In this document: piece by piece, positions 9,954-19,213 of the stretch | Layout: the number at the start of each line of letters is the position of its first letter | How positions within the stretch are numbered: position 1 is the stretch's first letter | Assembly (NCBI RefSeq): GCF_032926325.1 | Contig: NZ_CP136709.1 | Coordinates: forward strand, 1,652,501-1,716,500 | Length of the DNA: 64,000 nt | Direction: 5' to 3' | DNA from: Aestuariibaculum lutulentum | GTDB taxonomy: Bacteria; Bacteroidota; Bacteroidia; Flavobacteriales; Flavobacteriaceae | Translations under genes and position numbers: made by a program | Notes under the pieces: generated by a model | What the model was told of the DNA's origin: nothing | What the model saw: the letters and a program-made list of their open reading frames with translations, nothing else | The model's database searches: none

Positions 9954-11258
9954 ATGTCTTTATTAAACATGCCTCTTTTAATTCAGGATACCGCTGCGGT
10001 TGATGCTTTAGCAGAATCAATCAAGGGCGATATGGGGATGCTATGGATGCTGATCTCTGGTATCTTAGTATTTTTTATGCAAGCAGGATTCTTTTTAGTT
10101 GAGTCTGGTATGACAGATTCTAAGAATGCTGTAAATATTGCCATGAAAAACTTCCTTGACATCGCTGTTGGGTCGTTGGCATTCTGGTTTATCGGGTATT
10201 CGTTAATGTACGGAGCTGATGTTTCGGGAGGTGGATTTTTCCACTGGGGTGGTTTTGTGTTTTCACAAGGAGCTGCCGATTTATTCTTCCAAACAGTATT
10301 CGCTGCTACAGCTGCAACCATTGTATCTGGAGCAATAGCTGGAAGAACAAAGTATACTACGTATGCAATTTTTAGTATTATCATTACAGCTCTAATCTAT
10401 CCAATCGCTGGTGGTTGGGAATGGAATGGCGGATGGTTAAACGCTGAATGGATGCCAGCTGAATTTATCGATTTCGCAGGATCTTCTATCGTTCACTCTG
10501 TTGGAGGATGGGCTGCACTTGTTGCTGCTTGGATGGTAGGACCTAGAATTGGAAAATTCTTAAATGGTAAACCAATTGAAATGCATGGTCACAACCAGAT
10601 GTATGCTACACTAGGGGTGTTTATCCTTTGGTTAGGATGGTTCGGATTTAACGGTGGTTCTCAATTAGCTTGGGGTGGCGACGATTCTACTGCTGCTTCT
10701 CAAGTAGTATTAGTAACTAACTTAGCTGCAGCTGCTGGTGCTTTAAGTGCTTTATTATTCACTTGGATTAAAAATGGAAAACCAAATTTAAGTATGACTT
10801 TAAATGGTGCTTTAGCTGGTCTTGTTAGTATTACTGCAGGATGTGGTAATATGAGCGAATGGGGAGCTGTTTTAGCTGGTTTAATAGGTGGTATTTTAGT
10901 GGTGATTTCTATTGGACTTGTAGAAAGTAAATTAAAAATAGATGATGCTGTAGGTGCCATTTCTGTACACGGTATTGCTGGTGCTTGGGGGACTTTAGTA
11001 ATAGGTCTTTGGGGTATCGATGGTGATGCAGGTATTGGTATCTTAAATGGTGGAGGTGTAGCTCAATTAGCTGCTCAGGCCATCGGAGTTGTAGCTTATG
11101 CTGTGTGGGCATTAGCAACATCTTGGATATTCTTAACCATTATTAGTAAGTGTTGTGGTGGTTTACGCGTAACAGAAGCTGAAGAGATTGCAGGTCTTGA
11201 TATTTCTGAGCACGGATCTATTGCTTACGCAGGTAAGAGACAAAGAGAAATAGAATAG
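9954..11258 (+). CDS. amt: ammonium transporter
   Basis: 434 residues of the Amt/Mep/Rh family, an inner-membrane trimer that carries ammonium. The family helices are all visible (MQAGFFLVESGMTDSKN, FAATAATIVSGAIAGRT, WLGWFGFNGGS), and both pore histidines are present, in DFAGSSIVHSVGGW and AISVHGIAGAWGT. The N-terminus is short and uncleaved. A strong terminator hairpin follows at 11307-11339, before the PII gene, so part of the transcription probably stops here. It differs from the second amt downstream (408 residues) mainly at both ends. Confidence 0.96.
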   Translation: MSLLNMPLLIQDTAAVDALAESIKGDMGMLWMLISGILVFFMQAGFFLVESGMTDSKNAVNIAMKNFLDIAVGSLAFWFIGYSLMYGADVSGGGFFHWGGFVFSQGAADLFFQTVFAATAATIVSGAIAGRTKYTTYAIFSIIITALIYPIAGGWEWNGGWLNAEWMPAEFIDFAGSSIVHSVGGWAALVAAWMVGPRIGKFLNGKPIEMHGHNQMYATLGVFILWLGWFGFNGGSQLAWGGDDSTAASQVVLVTNLAAAAGALSALLFTWIKNGKPNLSMTLNGALAGLVSITAGCGNMSEWGAVLAGLIGGILVVISIGLVESKLKIDDAVGAISVHGIAGAWGTLVIGLWGIDGDAGIGILNGGGVAQLAAQAIGVVAYAVWALATSWIFLTIISKCCGGLRVTEAEEIAGLDISEHGSIAYAGKRQREIE

Positions 11259-11306
11259 TAAAAAAATTATAAGAACGATTTCTTTATAGAAATTAGAGTT
11301 TTGTTT

Positions 11307-11339
11307 AAAAGATGTCTTGTGTTCACAAGGCATCTTTTT
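11307..11339 (+). terminator. rho-independent terminator between amt and the PII gene
   Basis: AAAAGATGTCTTGTG (11307-11321) pairs with CACAAGGCATCTTTT (from 11324) with one G-T pair, followed by T residues. It ends the porin-amt transcript or lets only part of the polymerases read on into the PII-amt genes. Confidence 0.8.
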
Positions 11340-11418
11340 AACTGTTTATGAAGATGGATGGAATTATGAGAAAAGATATTTTTCTAAATTTAACTAACTA
11401 AACAAATAAGAGGATATT

Positions 11419-11757
11419 ATGAAAAAAATTGAAGCAATTATTAGAAAATCTAAATTTCGTGTGGTTAAGGAAGCTTTACACGAAGTAGGTGTTAACTTCT
11501 TTTCGTATTGGGATGTTACTGGTATTGGTAATGAAAAAGAAGGACATGTTTACAGAGGTATAAGTTACAGTACTTCCGATATTCAGCGTAGGTATTTATC
11601 TATTGTTGTTAATGATGATTTTGAAGAGGCTACCATTCAGGCTATTTTGGGTTCAGCAGGAACAGGTGAAGTAGGCGACGGTAAAATCTTTGTTTCAGAC
11701 ATTACAGAATGTTACAGAATACGAACAGGAGAAAAGGGAGGAGAAACATTAAAATAA
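11419..11757 (+). CDS. glnK: nitrogen regulatory protein PII
   Basis: 112 residues, the normal PII size. PII proteins sense ATP/ADP and 2-oxoglutarate and block Amt channels by inserting the T-loop. Seen here are the conserved C-terminal segments GDGKIFV and RIRTGE and a T-loop with two tyrosines (Tyr45 in VYRG, and Tyr50 at the position of the uridylylated Tyr51 of the enteric proteins). The glutamine equivalent to Gln39 is replaced by Glu39, and the loop has the unusual run SYWDVTGIG, so 2-oxoglutarate binding or modification may differ from enteric PII. It lies between two amt genes, 35 bp before the second, which fits a GlnK role. Confidence 0.93.
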   Translation: MKKIEAIIRKSKFRVVKEALHEVGVNFFSYWDVTGIGNEKEGHVYRGISYSTSDIQRRYLSIVVNDDFEEATIQAILGSAGTGEVGDGKIFVSDITECYRIRTGEKGGETLK

Positions 11758-11792
11758 TAATAGCATCTTAAAAGATTAAATAACTAATAACA

Positions 11793-13019
11793 ATGGAATT
11801 ACTTACTACAAACAATGTATGGATGATGATCTGTACAGCACTGGTTTTTTTCATGCACTTGGGATTTGCATGTTTGGAAATTGGTTTAACTAGACAAAAA
11901 AATACAATAAACATATTATTTAAAAACATATTTATCATCACAATCGGGTTGTTATTATACTGCTTGGTTGGATTTAATTTAATGTACCCGGGAGAGTTTA
12001 ATGGTATTATAGGATTTGCCGGTTTCGGATTAGATTCGCCGTTAACAGCTGAGGGTGCTTTAGATTTAACATATAATGAAGGGTATACGTACTGGACAGA
12101 CTTCTTATTTCAAGGGATGTTTGCGGCAACCGCAGCAACGATTGTGTCGGGAGCTGTAGCAGAGCGTATTAAAATTGTGCCTTTCATGATCTTTACCTTA
12201 ATATATGTAGGTTTAGTATATCCGATTGCTGGTTCTTGGAAGTGGGGTGGCGGATTTTTAGATGCTATGGGCTTCTATGATTTTGCAGGTTCTACATTAG
12301 TGCACTCTGTAGGAGGATGGGCTGCTGTTGTAGCGGTTTGTCTTTTAGGACCTAGAATTGGTAAATTTAAAGAAGGAAAAGCGCAGGCGATTCCAGGACA
12401 CAGTATTCCATTAGCTACTGCCGGAGTATTAATTCTTTGGTTAGGATGGTTCGGATTTAACGGTGGTTCTGTACTTTCAGCCGATCCAGGATTAACGTCT
12501 TTAGTGTTGGTAACAACCTGTTTAGCTGCTGCTGCAGGTGGAGTATCAGCTATGTTGTTGTCTACTGCTATGTATAAAAACATGGATTTAACCATGTTCT
12601 TAAATGGTATTTTAGGAGGTTTAGTAGGTATTACAGCTGGAGCTGATGTGGTTTCTCCAACCAGTGCAATCATTATTGGTGTTATTGCAGGAGTGTTAAT
12701 CGTGTTGGCAGTAAGCTTTGTAGATAATAAGTTAAAATTAGATGATCCTGTGGGAGCTATCGCCGTGCATTTGGTATGTGGTATTTGGGGGACTTTAGCA
12801 GTTGGAATCTTTTCAACAAATCCAGATCATAGTTTCTTAACGCAATTAATAGGTGTGCTTTGTTATGCTGCTATTTGTGTAGTGTCATCATTTGTAATTA
12901 TTTATGTGCTTAAGAAAACTGTAGGTATCAGAGTATCTGAAAAAGAAGAAATTGAAGGGTTAGATGGTCATGAACATGGAATGGATGCTTATCCGGATTT
13001 CAGGTTAAATGACAACTAA
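11793..13019 (+). CDS. amt: second ammonium transporter
   Basis: 408 residues, also Amt family, with both pore histidines (STLVHSVGGW and AIAVHLVCGIWGT) and the motif FAATAATIVSGAVAER. It forms an operon with the PII gene 35 bp upstream. Compared with the first Amt it has a shorter N-terminus and LVC in place of GIA after the second pore histidine, so the two may differ in affinity or in PII control. A strong terminator at 13044-13085 closes the unit. Confidence 0.96.
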   Translation: MELLTTNNVWMMICTALVFFMHLGFACLEIGLTRQKNTINILFKNIFIITIGLLLYCLVGFNLMYPGEFNGIIGFAGFGLDSPLTAEGALDLTYNEGYTYWTDFLFQGMFAATAATIVSGAVAERIKIVPFMIFTLIYVGLVYPIAGSWKWGGGFLDAMGFYDFAGSTLVHSVGGWAAVVAVCLLGPRIGKFKEGKAQAIPGHSIPLATAGVLILWLGWFGFNGGSVLSADPGLTSLVLVTTCLAAAAGGVSAMLLSTAMYKNMDLTMFLNGILGGLVGITAGADVVSPTSAIIIGVIAGVLIVLAVSFVDNKLKLDDPVGAIAVHLVCGIWGTLAVGIFSTNPDHSFLTQLIGVLCYAAICVVSSFVIIYVLKKTVGIRVSEKEEIEGLDGHEHGMDAYPDFRLNDN

Positions 13020-13043
13020 TTATATATCGTTTTAGTTAGTGTT

Positions 13044-13085
13044 AAAAAGGATGGTTTGTTATGTGAATGGCAAGCTATCCTTTTT
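13044..13085. terminator. terminator after the second amt
   Basis: A 19-bp stem with four G-U pairs (AAAAAGGATGGTTTGTTAT at 13044-13062 with its partner at 13067-13085) and a 4-nt loop, ending in a long T tract. It may work in both directions. Confidence 0.85.
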
Positions 13086-13094
13086 TTATTTTAA

Positions 13095-13181
13095 TTAATT
13101 GTTTAAGTTGTCTGCCGAAGTTTTGTTGTAATAAGAAGAGGCTGCTTCGTTGATACTACAGATTATTTGCCAGTCTCTCAA
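13095..13181 (-). other. short open frame with coding-like composition, no ATG (possible relic or micropeptide)
   Basis: On the minus strand, TTG at 13181 opens 28 codons (LRDWQIICSINEAASSYYNK, then TSADNLNN) to a TAA at 13095. The residue mix looks like protein, unlike the surrounding AT-rich spacer, but there is no ATG, and an in-frame stop lies shortly upstream. It may be the tail of a lost gene, a small peptide gene or chance. Confidence 0.2.
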
Positions 13182-13249
13182 TGTAAAATTACCTGATAAA
13201 TTTTATAAAATAATCAACCAGAATAGTTGAGGTGATCTATTAAGGAAAT

Positions 13250-13279
13250 GAAAAAGCCTTCGATATCGAAGGCTTTTTC
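13250..13279 (-). terminator. terminator after ppc
   Basis: A perfect 30-bp palindrome (GAAAAAGCCTTCGAT and its exact reverse complement), 26 bp after the ppc stop. Confidence 0.85.
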
Positions 13280-13304
13280 TATTTGTGTAAAATGTAATTT
13301 GTTT

Positions 13305-15893
13305 TTAAGCAGAATTTCTACTGGCATTAATATTACCAAAAAGTGAACGTGTTACGATTTTTTCGAAAATTTTCTTTTCTTCATCATCAACCGGAACTCC
13401 TTGTTTTTCTAACTCCTGAATTTTCTTAAGGGCATACTGCTGTATGGTTAATAAAGGAAGAACAATCGATTCTCTTACCTCAATTGAAGCTTTGCCAGAT
13501 GGTTCGTTTTCCATTAATTCGCTGTATCCCGTTAGCTTTAAAAGCAACGATTTTGTAGTTTGATACTCGGTATAAATGATGTTCCAGAACGCGCCAAATT
13601 CTTCGTCTTTAGACATGTATTTGGTTAAATCGAAGAACGATTTGGTTAACGACATCATACTGTTTTCTAACAACGTTTTGAAGAATTTAGAGTTGTTGTA
13701 AAGTTGTTCCACTTTGTGGAATTCTCCACGCTCTTCATATTTCTTTAAAGCAGTACCTACACCAAAGAATCCTGGTACATTTTGTTTTAACTGGCTCCAG
13801 GATCCAACAAAAGGAATGGCTCTTAAATCGGAGAAAATTAATTTGTCAGATTTCGAACGTTTTGATGGTCTACTTCCAATATTCGTTTTTGCATAGTATT
13901 TTAAAGTACTCATGCGTTCTAAATATGGGATGAACATCTCGTGTCCTTTAAAGTCTTTGTAAACCTGATAACTTGTTTCAGCTAAATCGTTCATAACAAC
14001 GCGATCTTCATCAGAAAGCATGTTTTTCTCGGTTAGCCTGTTTTTAATACCAGAACTAATTAATTGCTCAAGGTTGTATTGCGATGAGTCTAAAGTTCCG
14101 AAATTAGAACTAATAGTTTGTCCTTGAATAGTTAACTGTACTTCTTTATCTTCAATTGTTGGTCCTAATGAAGAATAGAACTGATGCGTTTTTCCTCCTC
14201 CACGTGCTGGTGGTCCACCACGACCGTCAAAGAATATGGCGGTAACATCGTATTTTCTAGACATTTCGGTTAACAGTTCTTTGGCCTTGTAAATACCCCA
14301 GTTGGCCATTAAATAACCACCATCTTTAGTTCCGTCTGAGAACCCAAGCATAATGGTTTGTTTCATGCCACGTTCTTTTAGGTGTGCCATATATTGCGGA
14401 TTGCTGTAAAGCTGTTCCATAACGGCTGGTGCATTTTCTAAGTCGGTAATGGTTTCAAATAAAGGCACCACATCTACGGTTAAATTATCGCTAAAAGCAA
14501 CCATTTTTAGCATAGCAAATAGCTGCATCACGTTTAATGCAGTCTGGTTATTACTAATAATGTAACGGTTAGCACCTTTTTCGCCGTTTGTGGCTTGAAT
14601 TTCTTTTATGGCTTCAATAGTCTTTAAAGTATTATAAACCATTTCATCTTCAAAGGCGTCGAAATCGATATCTTCATTAGAAACTTTCGATAAAATATCG
14701 ATTTGTTCAGCTTCCGATAAATCATGATAATTAGCCGGAATAGACTTGCTTCCTTTAGCAATTAAATGATCGACTACACTTGTAAATACCGAATGGTGAA
14801 TTCTACTGTCCTGTCTGATATCTAATGTAGCAAAGTGATATCTGAACATGTGAATTCTATTAATAAGCTGATTGATTTCGTTTTCGTATAACGACTGGTG
14901 CTGCTCAACAACAACGTTTCTTATGCTTAATAATTCGGTAAGTAATTCTTTAGCCGAAATTTTATCTGGTGTGTCTAAATCGATACTGTAATTATAAATA
15001 ATGGTTTCTAAACGTATAATACGATCTTCAACTCCTCTAAAGGTTAGTTTTCTTCTTAAATTTTTAAGATCGGCGTAATATTTCTTTAAAATAGACTGTT
15101 TTAACTTACGAGCTACCTTAAGTGTTGTGTCTGGCTTAACAAATGGGTTTCCATCACGGTCACCACCTGGCCAGAATCCAATATTAATAATTTCGTTATG
15201 TTTTTTACTGTCGTCGTAAATATTGGTTTGAATGTAGTTGTAAATCTGTCCGAATGAATGATAGAATACATTCTCTAAGTACCATATTAAACTAATGGCT
15301 TCGTCGTAAGGCGTAGGTTTGGTGTGCTTAAAGAAAGGCGTTTTACCTAACTGCCCGAATAAATTGTTAATTTGAGACAGGTCGTTGCTTTTAATGGCTT
15401 CGGTTAAATCGGTAATAATTCCTAAAACCGAACCCGGGTAAAATTGTGTTGGATGCGCAGTTAATACAATACGCACTTTAAATTCTTCCAGGTAAGCGCG
15501 TAATTCTTCAAGTTTGTTTTCAGAATTCGACGCTTCTTTCAGGTTTCTTAAAGTTCCAATCCCTTCCATGTTGTTTACAATCGGGAAGGCGGCATCTTCA
15601 ATAGCATCAAATAATACAACCTGACGCTCTATGTATTGTATAAATCTGAATAACAGATTAATTTGACTTTCTTTATTACGCCTTGCCTGATATTTTTTGA
15701 AGAAGGTGTCTACAATCGTGGTCGGATCGTCTCCGTTTGCAAATCCTTTTCTACAAGTTTCATGAAATAATGGGAGTAAGACTCCTGTTTTTGTGATCGA
15801 ATCAAAAGGTAATGTCATAAATATACTGTTGTATATTTGGTATTTAGACAATACGTTTTGTTTGAATCGCGTTAATTTTGGTTCTACAGACAT
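13305..15893 (-). CDS. ppc: phosphoenolpyruvate carboxylase
   Basis: About 862 residues, a normal length. The enzyme adds bicarbonate to PEP to give oxaloacetate and refills the TCA cycle. The catalytic segments are all visible: LTAHPTQF with the catalytic His, FWPGGDRDGNPFV, the bicarbonate/PEP loop MLGFSDGTKDGGY and DGRGGPPARGGGKTH. The C-terminus NINASRNSA corresponds to the family's conserved C-terminal end. I prefer the ATG at 15893 (MSVEPKLTRF), because related proteins begin close to this point; an in-frame ATG at 15920 would add nine residues. It is a single-gene unit with its own terminator. Oxaloacetate made here feeds aspartate, which NadB uses nearby, but that link is only metabolic. 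Confidence 0.96.
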   Translation of the reverse strand: MSVEPKLTRFKQNVLSKYQIYNSIFMTLPFDSITKTGVLLPLFHETCRKGFANGDDPTTIVDTFFKKYQARRNKESQINLLFRFIQYIERQVVLFDAIEDAAFPIVNNMEGIGTLRNLKEASNSENKLEELRAYLEEFKVRIVLTAHPTQFYPGSVLGIITDLTEAIKSNDLSQINNLFGQLGKTPFFKHTKPTPYDEAISLIWYLENVFYHSFGQIYNYIQTNIYDDSKKHNEIINIGFWPGGDRDGNPFVKPDTTLKVARKLKQSILKKYYADLKNLRRKLTFRGVEDRIIRLETIIYNYSIDLDTPDKISAKELLTELLSIRNVVVEQHQSLYENEINQLINRIHMFRYHFATLDIRQDSRIHHSVFTSVVDHLIAKGSKSIPANYHDLSEAEQIDILSKVSNEDIDFDAFEDEMVYNTLKTIEAIKEIQATNGEKGANRYIISNNQTALNVMQLFAMLKMVAFSDNLTVDVVPLFETITDLENAPAVMEQLYSNPQYMAHLKERGMKQTIMLGFSDGTKDGGYLMANWGIYKAKELLTEMSRKYDVTAIFFDGRGGPPARGGGKTHQFYSSLGPTIEDKEVQLTIQGQTISSNFGTLDSSQYNLEQLISSGIKNRLTEKNMLSDEDRVVMNDLAETSYQVYKDFKGHEMFIPYLERMSTLKYYAKTNIGSRPSKRSKSDKLIFSDLRAIPFVGSWSQLKQNVPGFFGVGTALKKYEERGEFHKVEQLYNNSKFFKTLLENSMMSLTKSFFDLTKYMSKDEEFGAFWNIIYTEYQTTKSLLLKLTGYSELMENEPSGKASIEVRESIVLPLLTIQQYALKKIQELEKQGVPVDDEEKKIFEKIVTRSLFGNINASRNSA

Positions 15894-16161
15894 ATATCGT
15901 TCTAATTGAAAATTAAGCATAAAAGTAATGAAGCTCTAAGAAACAAGTGCAATCGTCTTAAAGTTTTATTAAAATTTTCTATTTATCGATTTCTTGTTGT
16001 GAATAATTAAATAAAAGAAGAGTTTCTTACAAATCTTTATAATCCCGAAACCCTTATGGTTACTTATCTTGGTTAATATTGGTTTTATGATAAATGTCAT
16101 AAATAGTGAAATATGAACACTTTACTTTTAACCTTTTAAAAAAGTAACCAAAAATTCAACT

Positions 16162-17973
16162 ATGAATAAAAAGGCACATTCGTTTCATATTCCGGTTATG
16201 GGGATTGGTTTTACTATAGATTCACCCCTGAAAGTTGCGCAATATGGAATTGATTCGGTGATTTCTCTGGTAGACGATATACTTATCGAGAAGTTACGAA
16301 AAATGTATAGTGAGAAGTTTGAATTACCTTATCAGGAAATTACAAATAAAGTTGACGATTTTAGAGCCAAACGTATTACCTCTTATCTGAATTTAATTCA
16401 TGATGTGGTTGATAAAAAGTTTGAAGCGATGAAAAAATCAGCGCTCGAAATGAGTCATGATTTTAAAACATATTTAGATTTACTGCCTACCCATAGCAAT
16501 CTTAAAACTGAGTTTCAGGCATTAATTGAAAAAGGTGTGGCAAAATCGGATATTAAATCATGGTTAGATCAACGATTGGTTAAAGGGAGTATTGATGTGA
16601 ACATCATGACCAAAGTTGATAAAGATAATTATGATAAAGATGAAAAACTACCTGTAGAATATAACGATGCACATGCGGCATTTAGAGGGTTTGCTAATAG
16701 TAAATTAAATTCTTCGGTGGTACTTTCGGCTGGTATGAATCCACGGTTGTATGCGTATATGAGTTCGTTTGAAGATTTTTTTCCTAATCAGCAAGGCGAG
16801 TTTAAAAAGAAAATCATTTTAAAAGTTAGCGATTATCGTTCGGCATTAATTCAGGGGAAATTTTTAGCTAAAAAAGGGCTCTGGGTATCAGAGTATCGCA
16901 TAGAATCTGGTTTAAACTGTGGAGGTCATGCATTTGCTACCGATGGTTATTTGCTAGGACCTGTATTGTCTGAATTCAAAGAAAACCGAGAAACGTTAAG
17001 AAGCTCTATTGAATCTATTTTAAAGCAGGAATTGGAAAATCAAAATAGGGTTATTCCTGAAGAATCTCTATCGATAAAAATTTCGGCACAAGGCGGTGTG
17101 GGAACTCATGAAGAGCATGAGTTTTTATTGGATGAATATGAGTTAGATGCCATAGGTTGGGGAACGCCTTTTTTATTGGTTCCAGAAGCGACAACAGTTG
17201 ATGAGAAAACTATAGATAAGCTGCTTTTAGCTAAAGAAGACGATTTGTATTTAAGTGATATCTCGCCATTAGGAATTCCGTTTAATAACCTAAAGAATAA
17301 CACTAAAGATTTAGAAAAGGAAACCTTGATAAATAAAGGGCGTCCGGGTAGTGCTTGTCCTAAAAAGTTTGTGGCTCTCAATAAGGAATTTAAAGACACA
17401 GGGGTTTGTACGGCATCTCGTGAATATCAGCATTTAAAAATTAAAGCTTTAGATGATTTAAATCTATCTGATCAGGTTTATAATGAGGAATATAACAAGA
17501 TTATAGAAAAATCTTGTACTTGTGTTGGTTTAGGAACTTCTGCGTTGTTGAAATATAATTTAGATACAAAAACAGAAGGCCAAGGCGTTTCTATTTGTCC
17601 GGGACCTAATATGGCGTATTATTCTAAAGTTATGAGCCTTGAAAATATGACCGATCACATTTATGGTCGGGATAATATGATTTCCAGAACAGACAGACCT
17701 CATATGTTTGTTAAGGAGCTTTTTATCTATATCGATTATCTAAAACAAAAGGTAGATGCTGCTAAAAATGATATGACAGCGAAAGAGGAGAAGTACCTAA
17801 AGACTTTTTTGACAAATATGAAAGCCGGTGTTTCTTATTATAAAATCATGTTTTTAAATATTCAGAACAAATTTCAGGATGTTAAGAATGATGTTTTGAG
17901 TCAGTTGGAAAGAGGTGAGTTTACATTAAACAGTTTAGAATTAGAACTTGAAAATGAGGTTCTAGTGAGTTAA
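16162..17973 (+). CDS. conserved protein of unknown function, possible FMN-type TIM-barrel oxidoreductase with cysteine clusters
   Basis: 603 residues with no signal peptide or membrane helix. I do not know a function. The N-terminus (IPVMGIGFTIDSPLKVAQYGIDSVISLVDD) and the stretch SIKISAQGGVGTHEEHEF (304-321) followed by LDAIGWGTPFLLVPEA (328-343) resemble the flavin/phosphate-binding strands of nitronate-monooxygenase or glutamate-synthase-like barrels. There are six cysteines: C253 (LNCGGHAF) and five near the C-terminus, C399 (GSACPKK), C416 (GVCTASR), C452 and C454 (SCTCVGLG) and C479 (SICPGPN), which could bind an Fe-S cluster. A helical segment (about 30-160) separates the two barrel-like parts. 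It is divergent from ppc and has its own terminator. Confidence 0.75.
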   Translation: MNKKAHSFHIPVMGIGFTIDSPLKVAQYGIDSVISLVDDILIEKLRKMYSEKFELPYQEITNKVDDFRAKRITSYLNLIHDVVDKKFEAMKKSALEMSHDFKTYLDLLPTHSNLKTEFQALIEKGVAKSDIKSWLDQRLVKGSIDVNIMTKVDKDNYDKDEKLPVEYNDAHAAFRGFANSKLNSSVVLSAGMNPRLYAYMSSFEDFFPNQQGEFKKKIILKVSDYRSALIQGKFLAKKGLWVSEYRIESGLNCGGHAFATDGYLLGPVLSEFKENRETLRSSIESILKQELENQNRVIPEESLSIKISAQGGVGTHEEHEFLLDEYELDAIGWGTPFLLVPEATTVDEKTIDKLLLAKEDDLYLSDISPLGIPFNNLKNNTKDLEKETLINKGRPGSACPKKFVALNKEFKDTGVCTASREYQHLKIKALDDLNLSDQVYNEEYNKIIEKSCTCVGLGTSALLKYNLDTKTEGQGVSICPGPNMAYYSKVMSLENMTDHIYGRDNMISRTDRPHMFVKELFIYIDYLKQKVDAAKNDMTAKEEKYLKTFLTNMKAGVSYYKIMFLNIQNKFQDVKNDVLSQLERGEFTLNSLELELENEVLVS

Positions 17974-18004
17974 ATATTAAGCTATTGATGGTTAGTAGTT
18001 TCCT

Positions 18005-18040
18005 AAAAGGCGTTTCAATTTTATTAAAGAAACGCCTTTT
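18005..18040 (+). terminator. terminator after the 603-residue gene
   Basis: AAAAGGCGTTTC (18005-18016) pairs perfectly with GAAACGCCTTTT (18029-18040), followed by a T-rich tail. Confidence 0.85.
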
Positions 18041-18197
18041 TCTTTAACAAGAATTAAAAGATTTATAGAATAGATAATTTGTATTCAATTCCGCTTTATT
18101 TTTTAAGGCAAACACAATGCATTATAATTTTAATTATGATATTTGCAAAAAATATGCGTTTACACCGGTGTACGATTGTAGATGAAATTGAGAAGAT

Positions 18198-19136
18198 ATG
18201 AGTGAAACAATAGATTTAGTAAAAGAAATAAATCGTCTTAAAAAGGAAAAAAATGCTGTAATTCTTGCCCACTATTATCAGGTGCCGGAAATTCAGGATA
18301 TTGCAGATTATGTAGGAGATAGTTTAGGCTTGTCACAAAAGGCGGCCGAAACCGATGCCGATATTATAGTATTTGCAGGCGTGCACTTTATGGCCGAGAC
18401 TGCTAAAATATTAAACCCGGATAAAACGGTAGTGTTACCAGATTTAAAAGCGGGTTGTTCGTTAGCCGATTCTTGTCCTCCTGATAGTTTTGAGGCTTTT
18501 ACTAAAGCGCATCCAGATCACGTCGTGATTACTTATGTTAACTGCTCAGCAGAAATAAAAGCATTAAGTGATATTGTTTGTACGTCTTCAAACGCATTAA
18601 AAATTGTTCAGTCTATACCAGAAGAAACACCTATTATTTTTGCGCCAGATAAAAATCTTGGTCGTTACATAATGAGAGAAACCGGTAGAGATATGCTACT
18701 ATGGGATGGTAGTTGTGTGGTTCATGAAGCCTTTTCTATAGATAAGTTAATTGAACTTCACAAAAAACACCCGGATTATAAGATTATTGCGCACCCGGAA
18801 TCTGAAACACATATTTTAGATACGGCGGCGTATATCGGGTCGACTTCAGGAATGATTAATTTCGTGAAACAACATCCAACCGAAAAGTTTATCGTAGCTA
18901 CCGAAGCAGGTATTTTACATAAAATGCAAGAAGAAATCCCTACGGCCGATTTAATTCCTGCGCCTGCGGTTGAAGATAACACTTGTGCTTGTAGTGAGTG
19001 TCATTTTATGAAAATGAATACGATGCAGAAATTGTACGATTGTTTATTAAACGAATCGCCTCAGATTCACGTATCGGAAAACATTATAGAGCGTGCGTTA
19101 CTACCTATTGAACGCATGTTGGAATTGTCTAAATAG
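18198..19136 (+). CDS. nadA: quinolinate synthase
   Basis: 312 residues. It condenses iminoaspartate with dihydroxyacetone phosphate to quinolinate, using a 4Fe-4S cluster, in the cytoplasm. The three expected ligands are C87 (AGCSLAD), C173 (GSCVVHE) and C268 ([10 protein letters not shown]); extra cysteines at 263 and 265 lie close by. Other family segments are [20 protein letters not shown] and [15 protein letters not shown]. It precedes nadB by 77 bp on the same strand, so the two steps that make quinolinate from aspartate are encoded together. The first ATG (18198) matches the family start. Confidence 0.96.
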   Translation: MSETIDLVKEINRLKKEKNAVILAHYYQVPEIQDIADYVGDSLGLSQKAAETDADIIVFAGVHFMAETAKILNPDKTVVLPDLKAGCSLADSCPPDSFEAFTKAHPDHVVITYVNCSAEIKALSDIVCTSSNALKIVQSIPEETPIIFAPDKNLGRYIMRETGRDMLLWDGSCVVHEAFSIDKLIELHKKHPDYKIIAHPESETHILDTAAYIGSTSGMINFVKQHPTEKFIVATEAGILHKMQEEIPTADLIPAPAVEDNTCACSECHFMKMNTMQKLYDCLLNESPQIHVSENIIERALLPIERMLELSK

Positions 19137-19166
19137 ACAATAATTTTAATATAAAATAGTATTGAA

Positions 19167-19206
19167 TTCGAGGTTAACTCGAAGTATTTAATTCTCGATT
19201 ATCGAG
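19167..19206. promoter_or_regulatory. two TCGAG-type palindromes upstream of nadB
   Basis: TTCGAG-GTTAA-CTCGAA (19167-19183) and CTCGAT-T-ATCGAG (19194-19206) lie in the 77-bp nadA-nadB gap, the second ending 7 bp before the nadB ATG. They could be an operator pair or, on RNA, two small hairpins that hide the nadB start. No T tract follows, so I do not call a terminator. Confidence 0.4.
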
Positions 19207-19213
19207 TAAAACC

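Noticed and set aside
9983..10384. Minus-strand open frame of 133 codons inside the first amt gene
   Set aside because: Antisense shadow of the Amt coding sequence; no start signal or family features.
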